Of a stretch of 64,000 nt of DNA, positions 50,860 through 59,852 are shown piece after piece; the first letter of the stretch is position 1; every line of letters begins with the position of its first letter. Below the pieces are notes generated by a model. The model saw only the letters and a list, made by a program, of their open reading frames with translations. It ran no database searches and was not told the origin of the DNA. This DNA is from Methylotenera_A sp031422335. Its GTDB lineage: Bacteria; Pseudomonadota; Gammaproteobacteria; Burkholderiales; Methylophilaceae. Location of the stretch: the NCBI GenBank assembly GCA_031422335.1, contig JANOQW010000008.1:62001-126000 (forward strand). The letters are read 5' to 3'. Both the position numbers and the translations under genes were made by a program.

Positions 50860-53100
50860 TTATTTCTCAACACAATCTACGTGATAAACCGCTTTGCCCT
50901 CTACAATTTCTTTCACCAAGCCGTGATTGTCAGTCTCAAAGCCCGGAAACTTCTCGTTAAATTCGCGTGCAAATTTTAAGTAATTGACAATCACTTTATT
51001 GAATTTTTCACCAGGAATTAACAGCGGAATACCAGGCGGGTAGGGCGTCAATAAAACAGCCGTCACGCGGCCTTCCAAGTCATCAATCGCCACACGCTCA
51101 ATTTTACGGTGCGCCATTTTGGCAAACGCATCGGTCGGCTTCATGGCAGGAATCATGTCGGATAAATACATCTCAGTGGTGAGTTTTGCCACGTCGTTAG
51201 CTTTATACACGGCATGAATTTGTTCACACAAATCACGTAAGCCCACTTTTTCGTATCTAGGCTGTTTCTGCACAAATTCTGGTAGCACTTTCCATAGCGG
51301 TTGGTTCTTGTCGTAGTCATCTTTAAATTGCTGCAAAGCCGCTACCATGGTGTTCCAGCGGCCTTTGGTAATGCCAATAGTGAACATAATAAAGAACGAA
51401 TACAGGCCAGTTTTTTCAACAATCACGCCGTGTTCTGCCAGATACTTGGTCACAATTGCAGCGGGAATACCAAATTTATCCGAGAAATTACCTTTAATAT
51501 CCAAGCCTGGCGTGATGATGGTGGCCTTGATCGGATCTAGCATATTAAAGCCGGGCGCTAAGTCGCCAAAATCATGCCATGCATCGTTGGCGTGCAGCAT
51601 CCACGCCTCGCGCGCTTCTAAGCCTTCCTCGCTTAAATCGTCTGGCCCCCATACTTTAAACCACCAGTCTGCGCCCCATTCTTCATCCACTTTACGCATG
51701 GCGCGGCGAAAATCTAGGGCTTCCATCAAGCTTTCTTCTACTAACGCTGTGCCACCTGGCGCTTCCATCATGGCGGCGGCCACGTCAATACTGGCGACAA
51801 TAGAATATTGCGGGCTGGTGCTGGTGTGCATCAAGTAGGCTTCGTTGAAAATATCGCGGTCTAGCTTATTATTTTCGGCATCTTGCACTAAAATTTGGCT
51901 AGCCTGACTTAAGCCAGCAAGCAGTTTATGCGTAGATTGCGTAGAGAACACCATGCTTTCTTTGCAGCGCGGGCGGCCTTCGCCAATGGCATGATAATCG
52001 CCGTAAAAGTCGTGAAAAGTCGCATGTGGCAACCACGCTTCGTCAAAATGTAGTGTATCAATTTTACCATCCAGCATGTCTTTAATTTCTTCTACGTTGT
52101 ATAGCACGCCGTCATAGGTGGATTGTGTAATCGTCAGCACACGTGGTTTAGCAGTTTTGTCGAGTATAAAAGGGTTACGGTCAATTTTCTTTTGAATGTT
52201 TTCCCACTCAAACTCACTTTTTGGGATGGGGCCAATAATGCCAAAATGGTTGCGCGTGGGCATTAAAAATACTGGCACGGCGCCGGTCATAATAATGGCA
52301 TGCAATATGGATTTGTGGCAATTGCGATCTACCACCACCACGTCACCTGGTGCTACCGTACTGTTCCACACCATTTTATTACTGGTTGACGTGCCATTCG
52401 TCACAAAATACAAATGGTCACAATTATAAATACGCGCAGCATTACGTTCAGAAGCCGCTACTGGGCCTGTATGGTCTAATAATTGACCTAACTCTTCCAC
52501 CGCGTTACATACGTCAGCACGCAGCATATTTTCGCCAAAAAACTGGTGGAACATTTGACCAACGGGCGATTTTAAAAACGCGACACCGCCTGAGTGGCCT
52601 GGGCAATGCCAAGAGTAAGAGCCATCAGCGGCGTATTCTGTGAGCGCTTTAAAAAATGGCGGGGCGAGGCTGTCTAAATAGGTGCGTGCCTCGCGTAAAA
52701 TATAACGCGCCACAAATTCTGGCGTATCTTCATACATATGAATAAAACCATTGAGTTCGCGCAAAATTTCGTTAGGAATATGGCGTGAAGTGCGTGTCTC
52801 GCCATGCAAAAAGATGGGGATTTCTTCATTGCGATAACGAATTTCTTCTACAAACGCGCGCAAGTTGTCCAGCGCGTCTTGATTTTCTTCTACAAACTCA
52901 TTGTCATCTATGGATAAAATAAAGGCAGAAGCACGGCTTTGTTGCTGCGCAAAAGAGGTTAAGTCGCCATAGCTGGTCACGCCGAGTACCTCAACGCCTT
53001 CCGTTTCGATGGCCTTGGCCAACATGCGAATGCCTAAGCCTGAAGAATTTTCAGAGCGAAAATCTTCGTCAATAATGACGACTGGAAATCTAAATTTCAT
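50860..53100 (-). CDS. Arginine/lysine/ornithine decarboxylase (AdiA/SpeF family)
   Basis: This fold-I PLP decarboxylase of 746 residues has a flavodoxin-like N-terminal wing domain, DRNCHKSILHAIIMTGA, LHFDEAWLPHATFHDFYGDY, and the PLP lysine in STQSTHKLLAGLSQAS. It ends in PYPPGIPLLIPGE and a YHVDCVEK tail, as in AdiA. The exact amino acid (arginine, lysine or ornithine) cannot be read from the sequence alone. Its product would be a polyamine precursor, which links it to the putrescine unit at 62-10080 only by theme; it is not adjacent. Confidence 0.86.
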   Translation of the reverse strand: MKFRFPVVIIDEDFRSENSSGLGIRMLAKAIETEGVEVLGVTSYGDLTSFAQQQSRASAFILSIDDNEFVEENQDALDNLRAFVEEIRYRNEEIPIFLHGETRTSRHIPNEILRELNGFIHMYEDTPEFVARYILREARTYLDSLAPPFFKALTEYAADGSYSWHCPGHSGGVAFLKSPVGQMFHQFFGENMLRADVCNAVEELGQLLDHTGPVAASERNAARIYNCDHLYFVTNGTSTSNKMVWNSTVAPGDVVVVDRNCHKSILHAIIMTGAVPVFLMPTRNHFGIIGPIPKSEFEWENIQKKIDRNPFILDKTAKPRVLTITQSTYDGVLYNVEEIKDMLDGKIDTLHFDEAWLPHATFHDFYGDYHAIGEGRPRCKESMVFSTQSTHKLLAGLSQASQILVQDAENNKLDRDIFNEAYLMHTSTSPQYSIVASIDVAAAMMEAPGGTALVEESLMEALDFRRAMRKVDEEWGADWWFKVWGPDDLSEEGLEAREAWMLHANDAWHDFGDLAPGFNMLDPIKATIITPGLDIKGNFSDKFGIPAAIVTKYLAEHGVIVEKTGLYSFFIMFTIGITKGRWNTMVAALQQFKDDYDKNQPLWKVLPEFVQKQPRYEKVGLRDLCEQIHAVYKANDVAKLTTEMYLSDMIPAMKPTDAFAKMAHRKIERVAIDDLEGRVTAVLLTPYPPGIPLLIPGEKFNKVIVNYLKFAREFNEKFPGFETDNHGLVKEIVEGKAVYHVDCVEK

Positions 53101-53113
53101 CCAATTTCCTTAA

Positions 53114-53689
53114 TTAAATCTTGGGTAAAGTTACGCCAACTTGGCCTTGGTATTTTCCGCCACGGTCTTTGTAGCTGGTTTCGCACACATCATCAGCATC
53201 CGCTTCAAAAAATAGCACTTGTGCACAACCTTCATTTGCATAGATTTTGGCAGGTAGCGGCGTGGTGTTGCTAAACTCTAGCGTCACGTAACCTTCCCAT
53301 TCTGGCTCGAATGGCGTGACATTCACGATAATGCCACAGCGTGCATAGGTGCTTTTGCCTAAGCAAATGGTCAACACATTGCGCGGAATTTTAAAGTATT
53401 CAACGGTTCTAGCTAAAGCAAATGAATTCGGTGGAATAATGCAAAAATCGGCATTCACTTCTACAAACGAATTTGGGTCGAAATTTTTTGGGTCCACAAT
53501 GGTGCTATTAATATTAGTGAACAATTTAAACTCTTTGCTGCAGCGAATATCGTAGCCGTAGCTAGATGTACCATAAGACACCATGCGCTGACCTTGCTTG
53601 TTAGTTTTGACTTGATTCGACTCAAACGGCGAAATCATGTCATGCTCGAGCGCCATTTTACGAATCCATTTGTCCGATTTAATACTCAT
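53114..53689 (-). CDS. dcd: dCTP deaminase
   Basis: This 191-residue trimer-forming enzyme converts dCTP to dUTP, the substrate source for ThyA. The catalytic segment GYVTLEFSNTTPLPAKIY includes the conserved glutamate, and GTSSYGYDIRC and PPNSFALARTVEYFKIPRN are family blocks. It lies 13 bp upstream of the decarboxylase gene and is likely co-transcribed with it. Confidence 0.93.
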   Translation of the reverse strand: MSIKSDKWIRKMALEHDMISPFESNQVKTNKQGQRMVSYGTSSYGYDIRCSKEFKLFTNINSTIVDPKNFDPNSFVEVNADFCIIPPNSFALARTVEYFKIPRNVLTICLGKSTYARCGIIVNVTPFEPEWEGYVTLEFSNTTPLPAKIYANEGCAQVLFFEADADDVCETSYKDRGGKYQGQVGVTLPKI

Positions 53690-53795
53690 AGTTTATGCTC
53701 ATGTTTTCTTAATCTTTACTAAAAAATAATGCCCAAGGTTTAGATTGGGCATTATAAAGTGCATGCTTTAAATTGTGCTAAAAAACTTCTAAATC

Positions 53796-53824
53796 TGTCA
53801 TTCTTCGCTGCGCTCAGAATGACG
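53796..53824. repeat. Short GTCATTCT palindrome
   Basis: Arms GTCATTCT (53797-53804) and AGAATGAC (53816-53823) form a hairpin between dcd and zwf. Its ends resemble the terminal repeats of the 20683-20958 element, so it may be a tiny member of that group. Confidence 0.6.
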
Positions 53825-53843
53825 GTGAAGGGTTTAAGTAAAC

Positions 53844-55337
53844 TTAGTATTTATCGCCGCCTAATTCAATCGAATAGCGCCAAAACTGGTCTTCACTTTC
53901 AAAAATCACTTTACTTGCTGCTGGGTCGCGGCTACCAGCAGGGTATTGGTGCACAGGCGTTTTGTCGGCCGCCCACGCTTTTACCACAGGGTCCACCAAG
54001 CGCCACTGCGCCTCGGCTTCCGAAATATGCAAGTAATTGCTGTTATCGCCTTGCATCAGATTTAAAAGTAAGGCTTCATAAGCATCTACGCTGTCGTCCT
54101 CAGCCAGCCTATTAGCTGCATCCAGCTGAATGGTGCGTGTATTAATATCCAAGCCCGGCACTTTGGCTTCAATTTCCATTTTGATGCACTCGCGCGGTTG
54201 AATGCCGATGATTAACCAATTTTGATTCTGATTATTCACATCCAGTAGCGCTTTTTTGAAGCGAATGCAAATGCGCGTATCGGCTTCGTGCAGGCGCTTA
54301 GCGGTGCGAATGTAAAACGGCACGCCTTGCCAGCGCGGGTTGTCAATGAATAATTTTAGCGCGGCATAAGTTTCTACCACACTCGTTTTATCGCCCAATT
54401 CATCTAAATAGCCAGGTACTTTTTCGCCTTTGCTGTCTGTAGTAAAGACCTCGCCTGCTGCATATTGCGCTCTAAATGCGTGCTTATTCAATTCGTTGAC
54501 TGGAATCGGCCGAATTTGCTCTAACAGCTTAATTTTGGCATCACGTACACTATGTGGCGTTAAATCTTTGGGCATTTCCATTGCAGTTAAAGCCAAAGTT
54601 TGCAAAATATGACTCTGAATCATGTCGCGCAAAGCGCCTGTACTATCATAAAACTGCGTACGGTCGCCCACGCCCAGCATTTCAGTATTGGTGATTTGCA
54701 CATGGTCAATGTATTGGTTGTTCCACACAGGCTCTAACAAAGTGTTGGTAAAGCGCTGTAATAAGATATTCTGCAATGCAGATTTACCCAAATAATGGTC
54801 AATGCGATAAATTTGGCTTTCTTTCAGGTTTTTAGTTAGCGCTGCTTGTAAATCAATGGCGCTATTTAAATCGGTGCCAAATGGTTTTTCTACCACTACG
54901 CGGCGCCAAAATTTATCCTCTTGGGTTAAACCAACTTTAGCCAGCGATTCCACCACTGGCGCAAAATCAACTGGGCGTACAGATAAGAAATAAGCCAAGT
55001 TTTGTGGAAATATCTTTGTGTCGCTTAAAGTATTTTTAAGCTTAGCAAATGCGTCTGGGTCAGTAGGAGGGTTAGCATGGTAAAAATTACGTGCGATAAA
55101 ACGCTCAAAAGCCGCTGCGTCGTAGCCTTTTTTAAATTTGGCATCCAGCATACTTTTAATGTCAGCACGCCATGCTTCTAAGGTGACTTCCTGACGTCCC
55201 ACCGCTAAAATTTTTAATTCGGGGGGTAAGCGGCCAATGCTATCTAGCCTAAACAGGCCAGGGTATAACTTAACGCGTGCCAAATTACCGCTGGCACCAA
55301 ATAGCACAAGCGTGCAAGGGTCTATAGTGTTCGTCAT
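53844..55337 (-). CDS. zwf: Glucose-6-phosphate dehydrogenase
   Basis: This enzyme oxidises glucose 6-phosphate to 6-phosphogluconolactone with reduction of NAD(P). It has 497 residues, the N-terminal nucleotide motif LVLFGASGNLARVKLYP and the active-site motif RIDHYLGKSALQN. With pgl and gnd it closes the oxidative ribulose monophosphate cycle for formaldehyde oxidation in a methylotroph. It is 47 bp downstream of gnd, both on the minus strand. Confidence 0.94.
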   Translation of the reverse strand: MTNTIDPCTLVLFGASGNLARVKLYPGLFRLDSIGRLPPELKILAVGRQEVTLEAWRADIKSMLDAKFKKGYDAAAFERFIARNFYHANPPTDPDAFAKLKNTLSDTKIFPQNLAYFLSVRPVDFAPVVESLAKVGLTQEDKFWRRVVVEKPFGTDLNSAIDLQAALTKNLKESQIYRIDHYLGKSALQNILLQRFTNTLLEPVWNNQYIDHVQITNTEMLGVGDRTQFYDSTGALRDMIQSHILQTLALTAMEMPKDLTPHSVRDAKIKLLEQIRPIPVNELNKHAFRAQYAAGEVFTTDSKGEKVPGYLDELGDKTSVVETYAALKLFIDNPRWQGVPFYIRTAKRLHEADTRICIRFKKALLDVNNQNQNWLIIGIQPRECIKMEIEAKVPGLDINTRTIQLDAANRLAEDDSVDAYEALLLNLMQGDNSNYLHISEAEAQWRLVDPVVKAWAADKTPVHQYPAGSRDPAASKVIFESEDQFWRYSIELGGDKY

Positions 55338-55384
55338 TGATTAAACCTTATCGTTAATTACCTTAGTGTTAAATACTAGGGTGT

Positions 55385-56290
55385 TTAGTTCTTTTTGACA
55401 GCATGGCCACCAAAAGCATTACGCATCAAGGATAGCAGTTTGTAGCTGTAACCATTTGCATCTTGGCTTCTGAAACGGGCTTGTAATGCTACTGTCAATA
55501 CAGGCGCCGCGACGCCTTGCTCAACAGCTTCAACCACCGTCCAGCGGCCTTCACCAGAGTCAGCAACATAAGGGGCGATGGCTTCCAGTGTCTGATCACC
55601 TTTCAGTGCCTCGGCTGTCAGGTCAAGCAACCAGCTACGCACAACGGAGCCATGGCGCCAGAGTTCAGTGATTTGCGCTAAGTCTAATTTGAATTCTTCC
55701 TTGCCTTTTAACAAGTCCAAGCCTTCGGCCAATGCTTGCATCATGCCGTATTCAATACCATTGTGCAGCATTTTGGTGAAGTGGCCGCTACCGACTGGGC
55801 CTACGTGAGCCCAACCACGGTCTGCGTGGGTCAATGCTTGCGCATAAGGTGCCAATACATCCGCATATTGTTTTTCGCCACCGTACATCAGGCAGTAGCC
55901 GTTATCCAGACCCCAAACGCCACCGGAAGTACCACAGTCAATAAAGCCAATACCGTGTTCAGCCAGCATAGCGCCGCGACGTTGACTGTGTTTGTAATTT
56001 GAGTTGCCGCCATCGACGATGAGATCGCCTTTACTTAATAATGGTACTAAGTCTTGAATTTGCTTCTCTGTGATTTCACCAGCTGGCAGCATCATCCATA
56101 CGATTTTCTGGCCTTCTAGCTTGCTAATTGCATCAGCTACTGAAGTAGCGCCGATCATGCCTTCTTTTTCGACTAAATTATTGACAAATTCTTTGTTGAA
56201 ATCAAATCCAACCACTTCAATTTTGTGACGTAATAAACGAGCCGCCATATTGCCGCCCATTTTTCCTAAACCTAACATTGCTAATTTCAT
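55385..56290 (-). CDS. gnd: 6-phosphogluconate dehydrogenase, short NAD-type
   Basis: This 301-residue enzyme decarboxylates 6-phosphogluconate to ribulose 5-phosphate. It is of the short form, about 300 instead of 470 residues, which is usual in methylotrophs and commonly NAD-linked. Motifs are the nucleotide-binding LGLGKMGGNMAARL, DGGNSNYKHSQRRG, CGTSGGVWGLDNGY and the catalytic lysine in SGHFTKMLHNGIEYGMM. It lies between zwf and the dienelactone hydrolase gene. Confidence 0.93.
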   Translation of the reverse strand: MKLAMLGLGKMGGNMAARLLRHKIEVVGFDFNKEFVNNLVEKEGMIGATSVADAISKLEGQKIVWMMLPAGEITEKQIQDLVPLLSKGDLIVDGGNSNYKHSQRRGAMLAEHGIGFIDCGTSGGVWGLDNGYCLMYGGEKQYADVLAPYAQALTHADRGWAHVGPVGSGHFTKMLHNGIEYGMMQALAEGLDLLKGKEEFKLDLAQITELWRHGSVVRSWLLDLTAEALKGDQTLEAIAPYVADSGEGRWTVVEAVEQGVAAPVLTVALQARFRSQDANGYSYKLLSLMRNAFGGHAVKKN

Positions 56291-56393
56291 TGTTTACCTT
56301 TGTAGAGGGTGATGAACCATCAGGCTTTTGGCCTAGATTAAGTTCGATATGTGTAAAAAGTACTAAAAAAGTTAATGCTGAAAATAAACCTAA

Positions 56394-57185
56394 TTAATGG
56401 CGCGCTTCAGCTGTTGCACCATCTATTTGTATATCTAGATCGCCGTAACCCAGGCGACGGTGGAATAGCGCAAGCAATAAGTTCCAGCTTTGCAGCGCTA
56501 ATTCAGGATCATAACGATGGCCTTCGTCGCGCATAAAGGCGTGTTGGCCGTTAAATTCGTGCCAAGTGTAGCGCGTGCCCACTTCGTCTAAGCGCGCTTT
56601 AATCATGTTGCGACCTTCTAGTGGCACATGCGGGTCTTGCTTGCCCCAAATATGCAGTAACTCACCTTTAATTTCGCCTGCACGTTCCAGTGAGTTATCG
56701 TTTTTGCCTAATCCTAAAGATTTTTTGTGAATATCAGTGGCATAAAAACACACGGCTGCCAATACTTCTGGGTTCATGGCGGCGCGAAACGCTAAATGAC
56801 CGCCAATGCAAATGCCCATTACGCCCAATCGGCCTGTGCAATCCTCGCGTGAGGCTAAATGCGTTAGTACTGCCTTGGCATCGTTGTCATAAGACGAAAG
56901 TTCTTTGGTGATTTTATGCGCGTTACCGCGCTCTGTGCCATCAGTGTCATAAGCTAATACAGTGCCTGCAGGTTCTAGTTCGTGGTAAATCTCTGGGCAA
57001 GCTACAATAAAACCGTGTCCAGCAAGCATTGCTGCGGTACGGCGTATGGGTGCAGTCACTTGAAAAATCTCTGAGTACATTAAAACGGCAGGATATTTAC
57101 CAGGCGCAACTGGGCGAAAGATGTGCGCATTCATGTCGCCAGTTGGGGTGTTAATCTTTACAACTTCACCATCTTTAATCAACAT
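56394..57185 (-). CDS. Dienelactone hydrolase family protein
   Basis: This 263-residue alpha/beta-hydrolase has the nucleophile in GVMGICIGGHLAF (cysteine, as in dienelactone hydrolase), an aspartate in GKQDPHVPLEGR and a histidine in EFNGQHAFMRDEG. A hydrolase for small lactones or esters is likely; it could act on gluconolactones, but pgl is present next door, so that is only a guess. It is divergent from pgl and upstream of gnd on the same strand as zwf. Confidence 0.84.
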   Translation of the reverse strand: MLIKDGEVVKINTPTGDMNAHIFRPVAPGKYPAVLMYSEIFQVTAPIRRTAAMLAGHGFIVACPEIYHELEPAGTVLAYDTDGTERGNAHKITKELSSYDNDAKAVLTHLASREDCTGRLGVMGICIGGHLAFRAAMNPEVLAAVCFYATDIHKKSLGLGKNDNSLERAGEIKGELLHIWGKQDPHVPLEGRNMIKARLDEVGTRYTWHEFNGQHAFMRDEGHRYDPELALQSWNLLLALFHRRLGYGDLDIQIDGATAEARH

Positions 57186-57342
57186 GTTTTATCCTTTTGC
57201 GTAACCCGATATAATAATGCATGGGCGGGTTTACGTAAAATGGTTATACCAAAAAATACATAAAAAGCATGACAATTTGCGTAAAATAGGGTCAAATACG
57301 CGCAAAATTTTCTCACCGATTTATTCTCACTTTTTAAAGATT

Positions 57343-58026
57343 ATGCACTCAAAAAATATACGCTGGAATTTGTTCGACAGTATTGAATCGCTACGTCACA
57401 TTGTATGCGATGTGATTATGAATCATGCTGCAATCGCCATTGCAGATAAAGGTGCATTTTCGATTGTGCTGGCAGGTGGCAGTACCCCGCGCGCCATTTA
57501 CCGTTTGTTGCGTGATATGCCGACCGACTGGTCAAAATGGCATATTTATATTAACGACGACCGCTGTTTGCCAGTAGATGATGAAGAGCGTAATAGCTTG
57601 ATGGTAGACCAAGTGTGGTTAAGCCACGTAGCTATTCCAAGAAGCCAAATTCACGCGATTCCGTCTGAGCTTGGGCCAGTGGAAGGCGCAAAAGCCTATG
57701 CAAAAACTTTAGCTAATGTACCCACGTTTGATTTAGTACTGTTTGGGTTGGGTGAAGATGGCCATACCGCAAGCTTGTTTCCCGGTCATGTGGTAGATAA
57801 CAGCGCAGATGCGGTACCTGTGTTTAACTCACCTAAGCCACCTGCAGAACGGGTGACCATGAGCCAAAATCGGTTAAACAATACCAACGCAGCTATGTTT
57901 TTGGTGACAGGCAAAGGCAAGCAAGAAGCAGTCGATAACTGGCGCAAATGCGTGGATATACCAGCCGCGTTAATCACGCCTGCGTGCGGCGTGGATGTTT
58001 ATTGCTATGATGTAGAGTTAAAATAG
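57343..58026 (+). CDS. pgl: 6-phosphogluconolactonase
   Basis: This 227-residue enzyme hydrolyses 6-phosphogluconolactone, between Zwf and Gnd. It has LAGGSTPRAIYRLL, INDDRCLPVDDEERN, LFGLGEDGHTASLFPGH and VTGKGKQEAV, all typical of Pgl (SOL/DevB type). The frame is open from 57217, but the ATG at 57343 is the family start. It diverges from the dienelactone hydrolase gene. Confidence 0.93.
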   Translation: MHSKNIRWNLFDSIESLRHIVCDVIMNHAAIAIADKGAFSIVLAGGSTPRAIYRLLRDMPTDWSKWHIYINDDRCLPVDDEERNSLMVDQVWLSHVAIPRSQIHAIPSELGPVEGAKAYAKTLANVPTFDLVLFGLGEDGHTASLFPGHVVDNSADAVPVFNSPKPPAERVTMSQNRLNNTNAAMFLVTGKGKQEAVDNWRKCVDIPAALITPACGVDVYCYDVELK

Positions 58027-58035
58027 TTTTAGATC

Positions 58036-58075
58036 GCTGACCTGCAGACCGCATGGATATTGGGCTGCAGGGCAT
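58036..58075 (-). repeat. Conserved-loop palindromic repeat, copy 9
   Basis: This imperfect copy has core arms CCTGCAG (58041-58047) and CTGCAGG (58065-58071) and a loop that reads AATATCCATGC on the minus strand. It lies between the convergent pgl and DUF1003 genes. Confidence 0.7.
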
Positions 58076-58100
58076 AAAATTTTTCTTTATTTTATGTTAA

Positions 58101-58649
58101 TTATTTCTTTTCGATTAAATTTCCAAGTAGTCGCAACTGCTCTTTCTGAATCGCAATCAATTCGCTCCATTGGCTTTCGCGTAGCAAATCTACTTTTTCG
58201 TGTAATAGCATAATTTCCAGTTCAGCTTTTAAATTCACTTCGTAATCATTCTCGGCATTTTGGCGGTCTTTTTCAGATTGACGATTTTGCGACATTAAAA
58301 TAATCGGCGCTTGAATCGAGGCCAGCATTGATAAAAACAAATTTAAGAGGATGTAAGGGTATGGATCGAACGCCTTGTTGTAATTGACTAAAATATACGA
58401 ATTTAAAATCACCCAGCAAACCAGCACCACGCCAAATAAAATAATAAATGTCCAAGAGCCACCAAATTTAGCGACTGCATCAGCTGCGTGCTGGCCAAAA
58501 GTTTTGCTATCATCTTGTTCTAACTAAGTATTTTTAGAGATGTGCCTGCGCTCGGCGATGTGACGCGCAACTTTTTGCGTACGTACGTCCATGGCTTCGT
58601 AGTTTGCACCGATGATTTTTTCCGTAGCGTTGTGTTTGCGTTCTGTCAT
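58101..58649 (-). pseudogene. DUF1003 membrane protein interrupted by an amber codon
   Basis: Read on the minus strand from the ATG at 58649, the frame codes for about 182 residues of a DUF1003 protein. It has a start MTERKHNATEKIIGANYEA, then an in-frame TAG as codon 42 (58524-58526), and then continues unbroken through GSWTFIILFGVVLVCWVILN, the two hydrophobic helices and SIQAPIILMSQNRQ to the stop at 58101. The remainder is typical DUF1003 sequence in frame, with no shift. It may be a recent pseudogene, a sequencing error, a readthrough gene, or a C-terminal piece starting from an internal GTG. It begins 16 bp after apbC on the same strand. Confidence 0.8.
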
Positions 58650-58664
58650 TGATTTAGTATGAAC

Positions 58665-59753
58665 TTATGTATTCTGAATGACAATATTAGGGAACTTGCT
58701 GCTGTGATCGAGCGTGGCATTGGCGATTTTAATCGCAGCTTTACGGGCGATATCTTTGTATATACTAGCGATTTTTGAATCAGGTTCAGCAATCACTGTT
58801 GGTTTTCCACTATCTGTGAGCTCGCGAATGCTGATATCGAGTGGCAAACTGCCAAGCAAATCGACCTTGTAATCATCACACATTTTTTGTCCGCCACCTG
58901 CGCCGAATATGTGTTCCTCATGCCCGCAGTTGCTGCAAATATGTGTGCTCATATTTTCTACAATGCCTAAAATTGGTATGCCAACTTTCTCGAACATTTT
59001 CAAACCTTTACGCGCATCCAGCAAGGCAATATCTTGTGGCGTGGTGACAATAATCGCGCCTGTGACGGGGATTTTTTGCGCCAGTGTGAGTTGAATATCG
59101 CCCGTGCCAGGCGGCAAGTCGACAATTAAATAATCCAAATCGCGCCACTTGGTATCACGCAATAACTGCTCTAGCGCGCCCGTCACCATTGGGCCGCGCC
59201 ACACCATCGGTGTATCAATATCTACCAAAAACCCAATACTCATGGCTTGTATGCCATGCGCTAACATTGGCTCCATACTTTTGCCATCGTTACTTTCTGG
59301 CCGACCACTGATACCGAGCATTTGTGGCTGGCTTGGGCCGTAAATGTCAGCATCTAACAATCCCACAGTTGCGCCTTCAGCCACTAATGCTAAAGCTAAA
59401 TTGACCGATGTGGTGGACTTGCCCACGCCACCTTTGCCCGAAGCTACCGCGATAATATTTTTTACATTCGGCAACAGCGTCACGCCTTGTTGCGCTTTGT
59501 GCGCTACGATGCGACTGCCAATATTGACGGTGACTTTGCCAATGCCTGTAATAGCCTGCAAACCACCTTCTACCAGCGCTTTCACGCTATTTATCACGCT
59601 GTTGGCGGGGTAGCCCAGCACAATATCCAAGCTCACATCATTGCCATTAATTTGAATATTTTTGGCCGATTTGCTGCTTACAAAATCTCTACCCGTATTT
59701 GGGTCTGTTATGGCTTTTAATGCGTTTTGGATGTCTATTTCAGTCGTTGCCAT
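58665..59753 (-). CDS. apbC: Iron-sulfur cluster carrier protein ApbC/Mrp
   Basis: This 362-residue P-loop ATPase transfers Fe-S clusters to client proteins. The N-terminal domain (about 90 residues) is MIP18-like; Walker A is ASGKGGVGKSTTSVN, and a C-terminal cysteine pair CSNCGHEEHIFG binds the cluster between subunits. It lies upstream of the broken DUF1003 gene and diverges from metG. Confidence 0.93.
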   Translation of the reverse strand: MATTEIDIQNALKAITDPNTGRDFVSSKSAKNIQINGNDVSLDIVLGYPANSVINSVKALVEGGLQAITGIGKVTVNIGSRIVAHKAQQGVTLLPNVKNIIAVASGKGGVGKSTTSVNLALALVAEGATVGLLDADIYGPSQPQMLGISGRPESNDGKSMEPMLAHGIQAMSIGFLVDIDTPMVWRGPMVTGALEQLLRDTKWRDLDYLIVDLPPGTGDIQLTLAQKIPVTGAIIVTTPQDIALLDARKGLKMFEKVGIPILGIVENMSTHICSNCGHEEHIFGAGGGQKMCDDYKVDLLGSLPLDISIRELTDSGKPTVIAEPDSKIASIYKDIARKAAIKIANATLDHSSKFPNIVIQNT

Positions 59754-59852
59754 TGTGTTTTCAAAATTTACCTAATAAAAATGCATTTTAACTTATGTAG
59801 AAGCCAGCGTCTTTGCTAAAATAGGTTTTTATTCAACTGGTTCATTTACCAC

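Noticed and set aside
10128..58075. The dispersed repeats as CRISPR repeats or DNA uptake sequences
   Set aside because: Copies are single and kilobases apart, so they are not an array. Arms vary while the loop is conserved, which does not fit a fixed uptake word.
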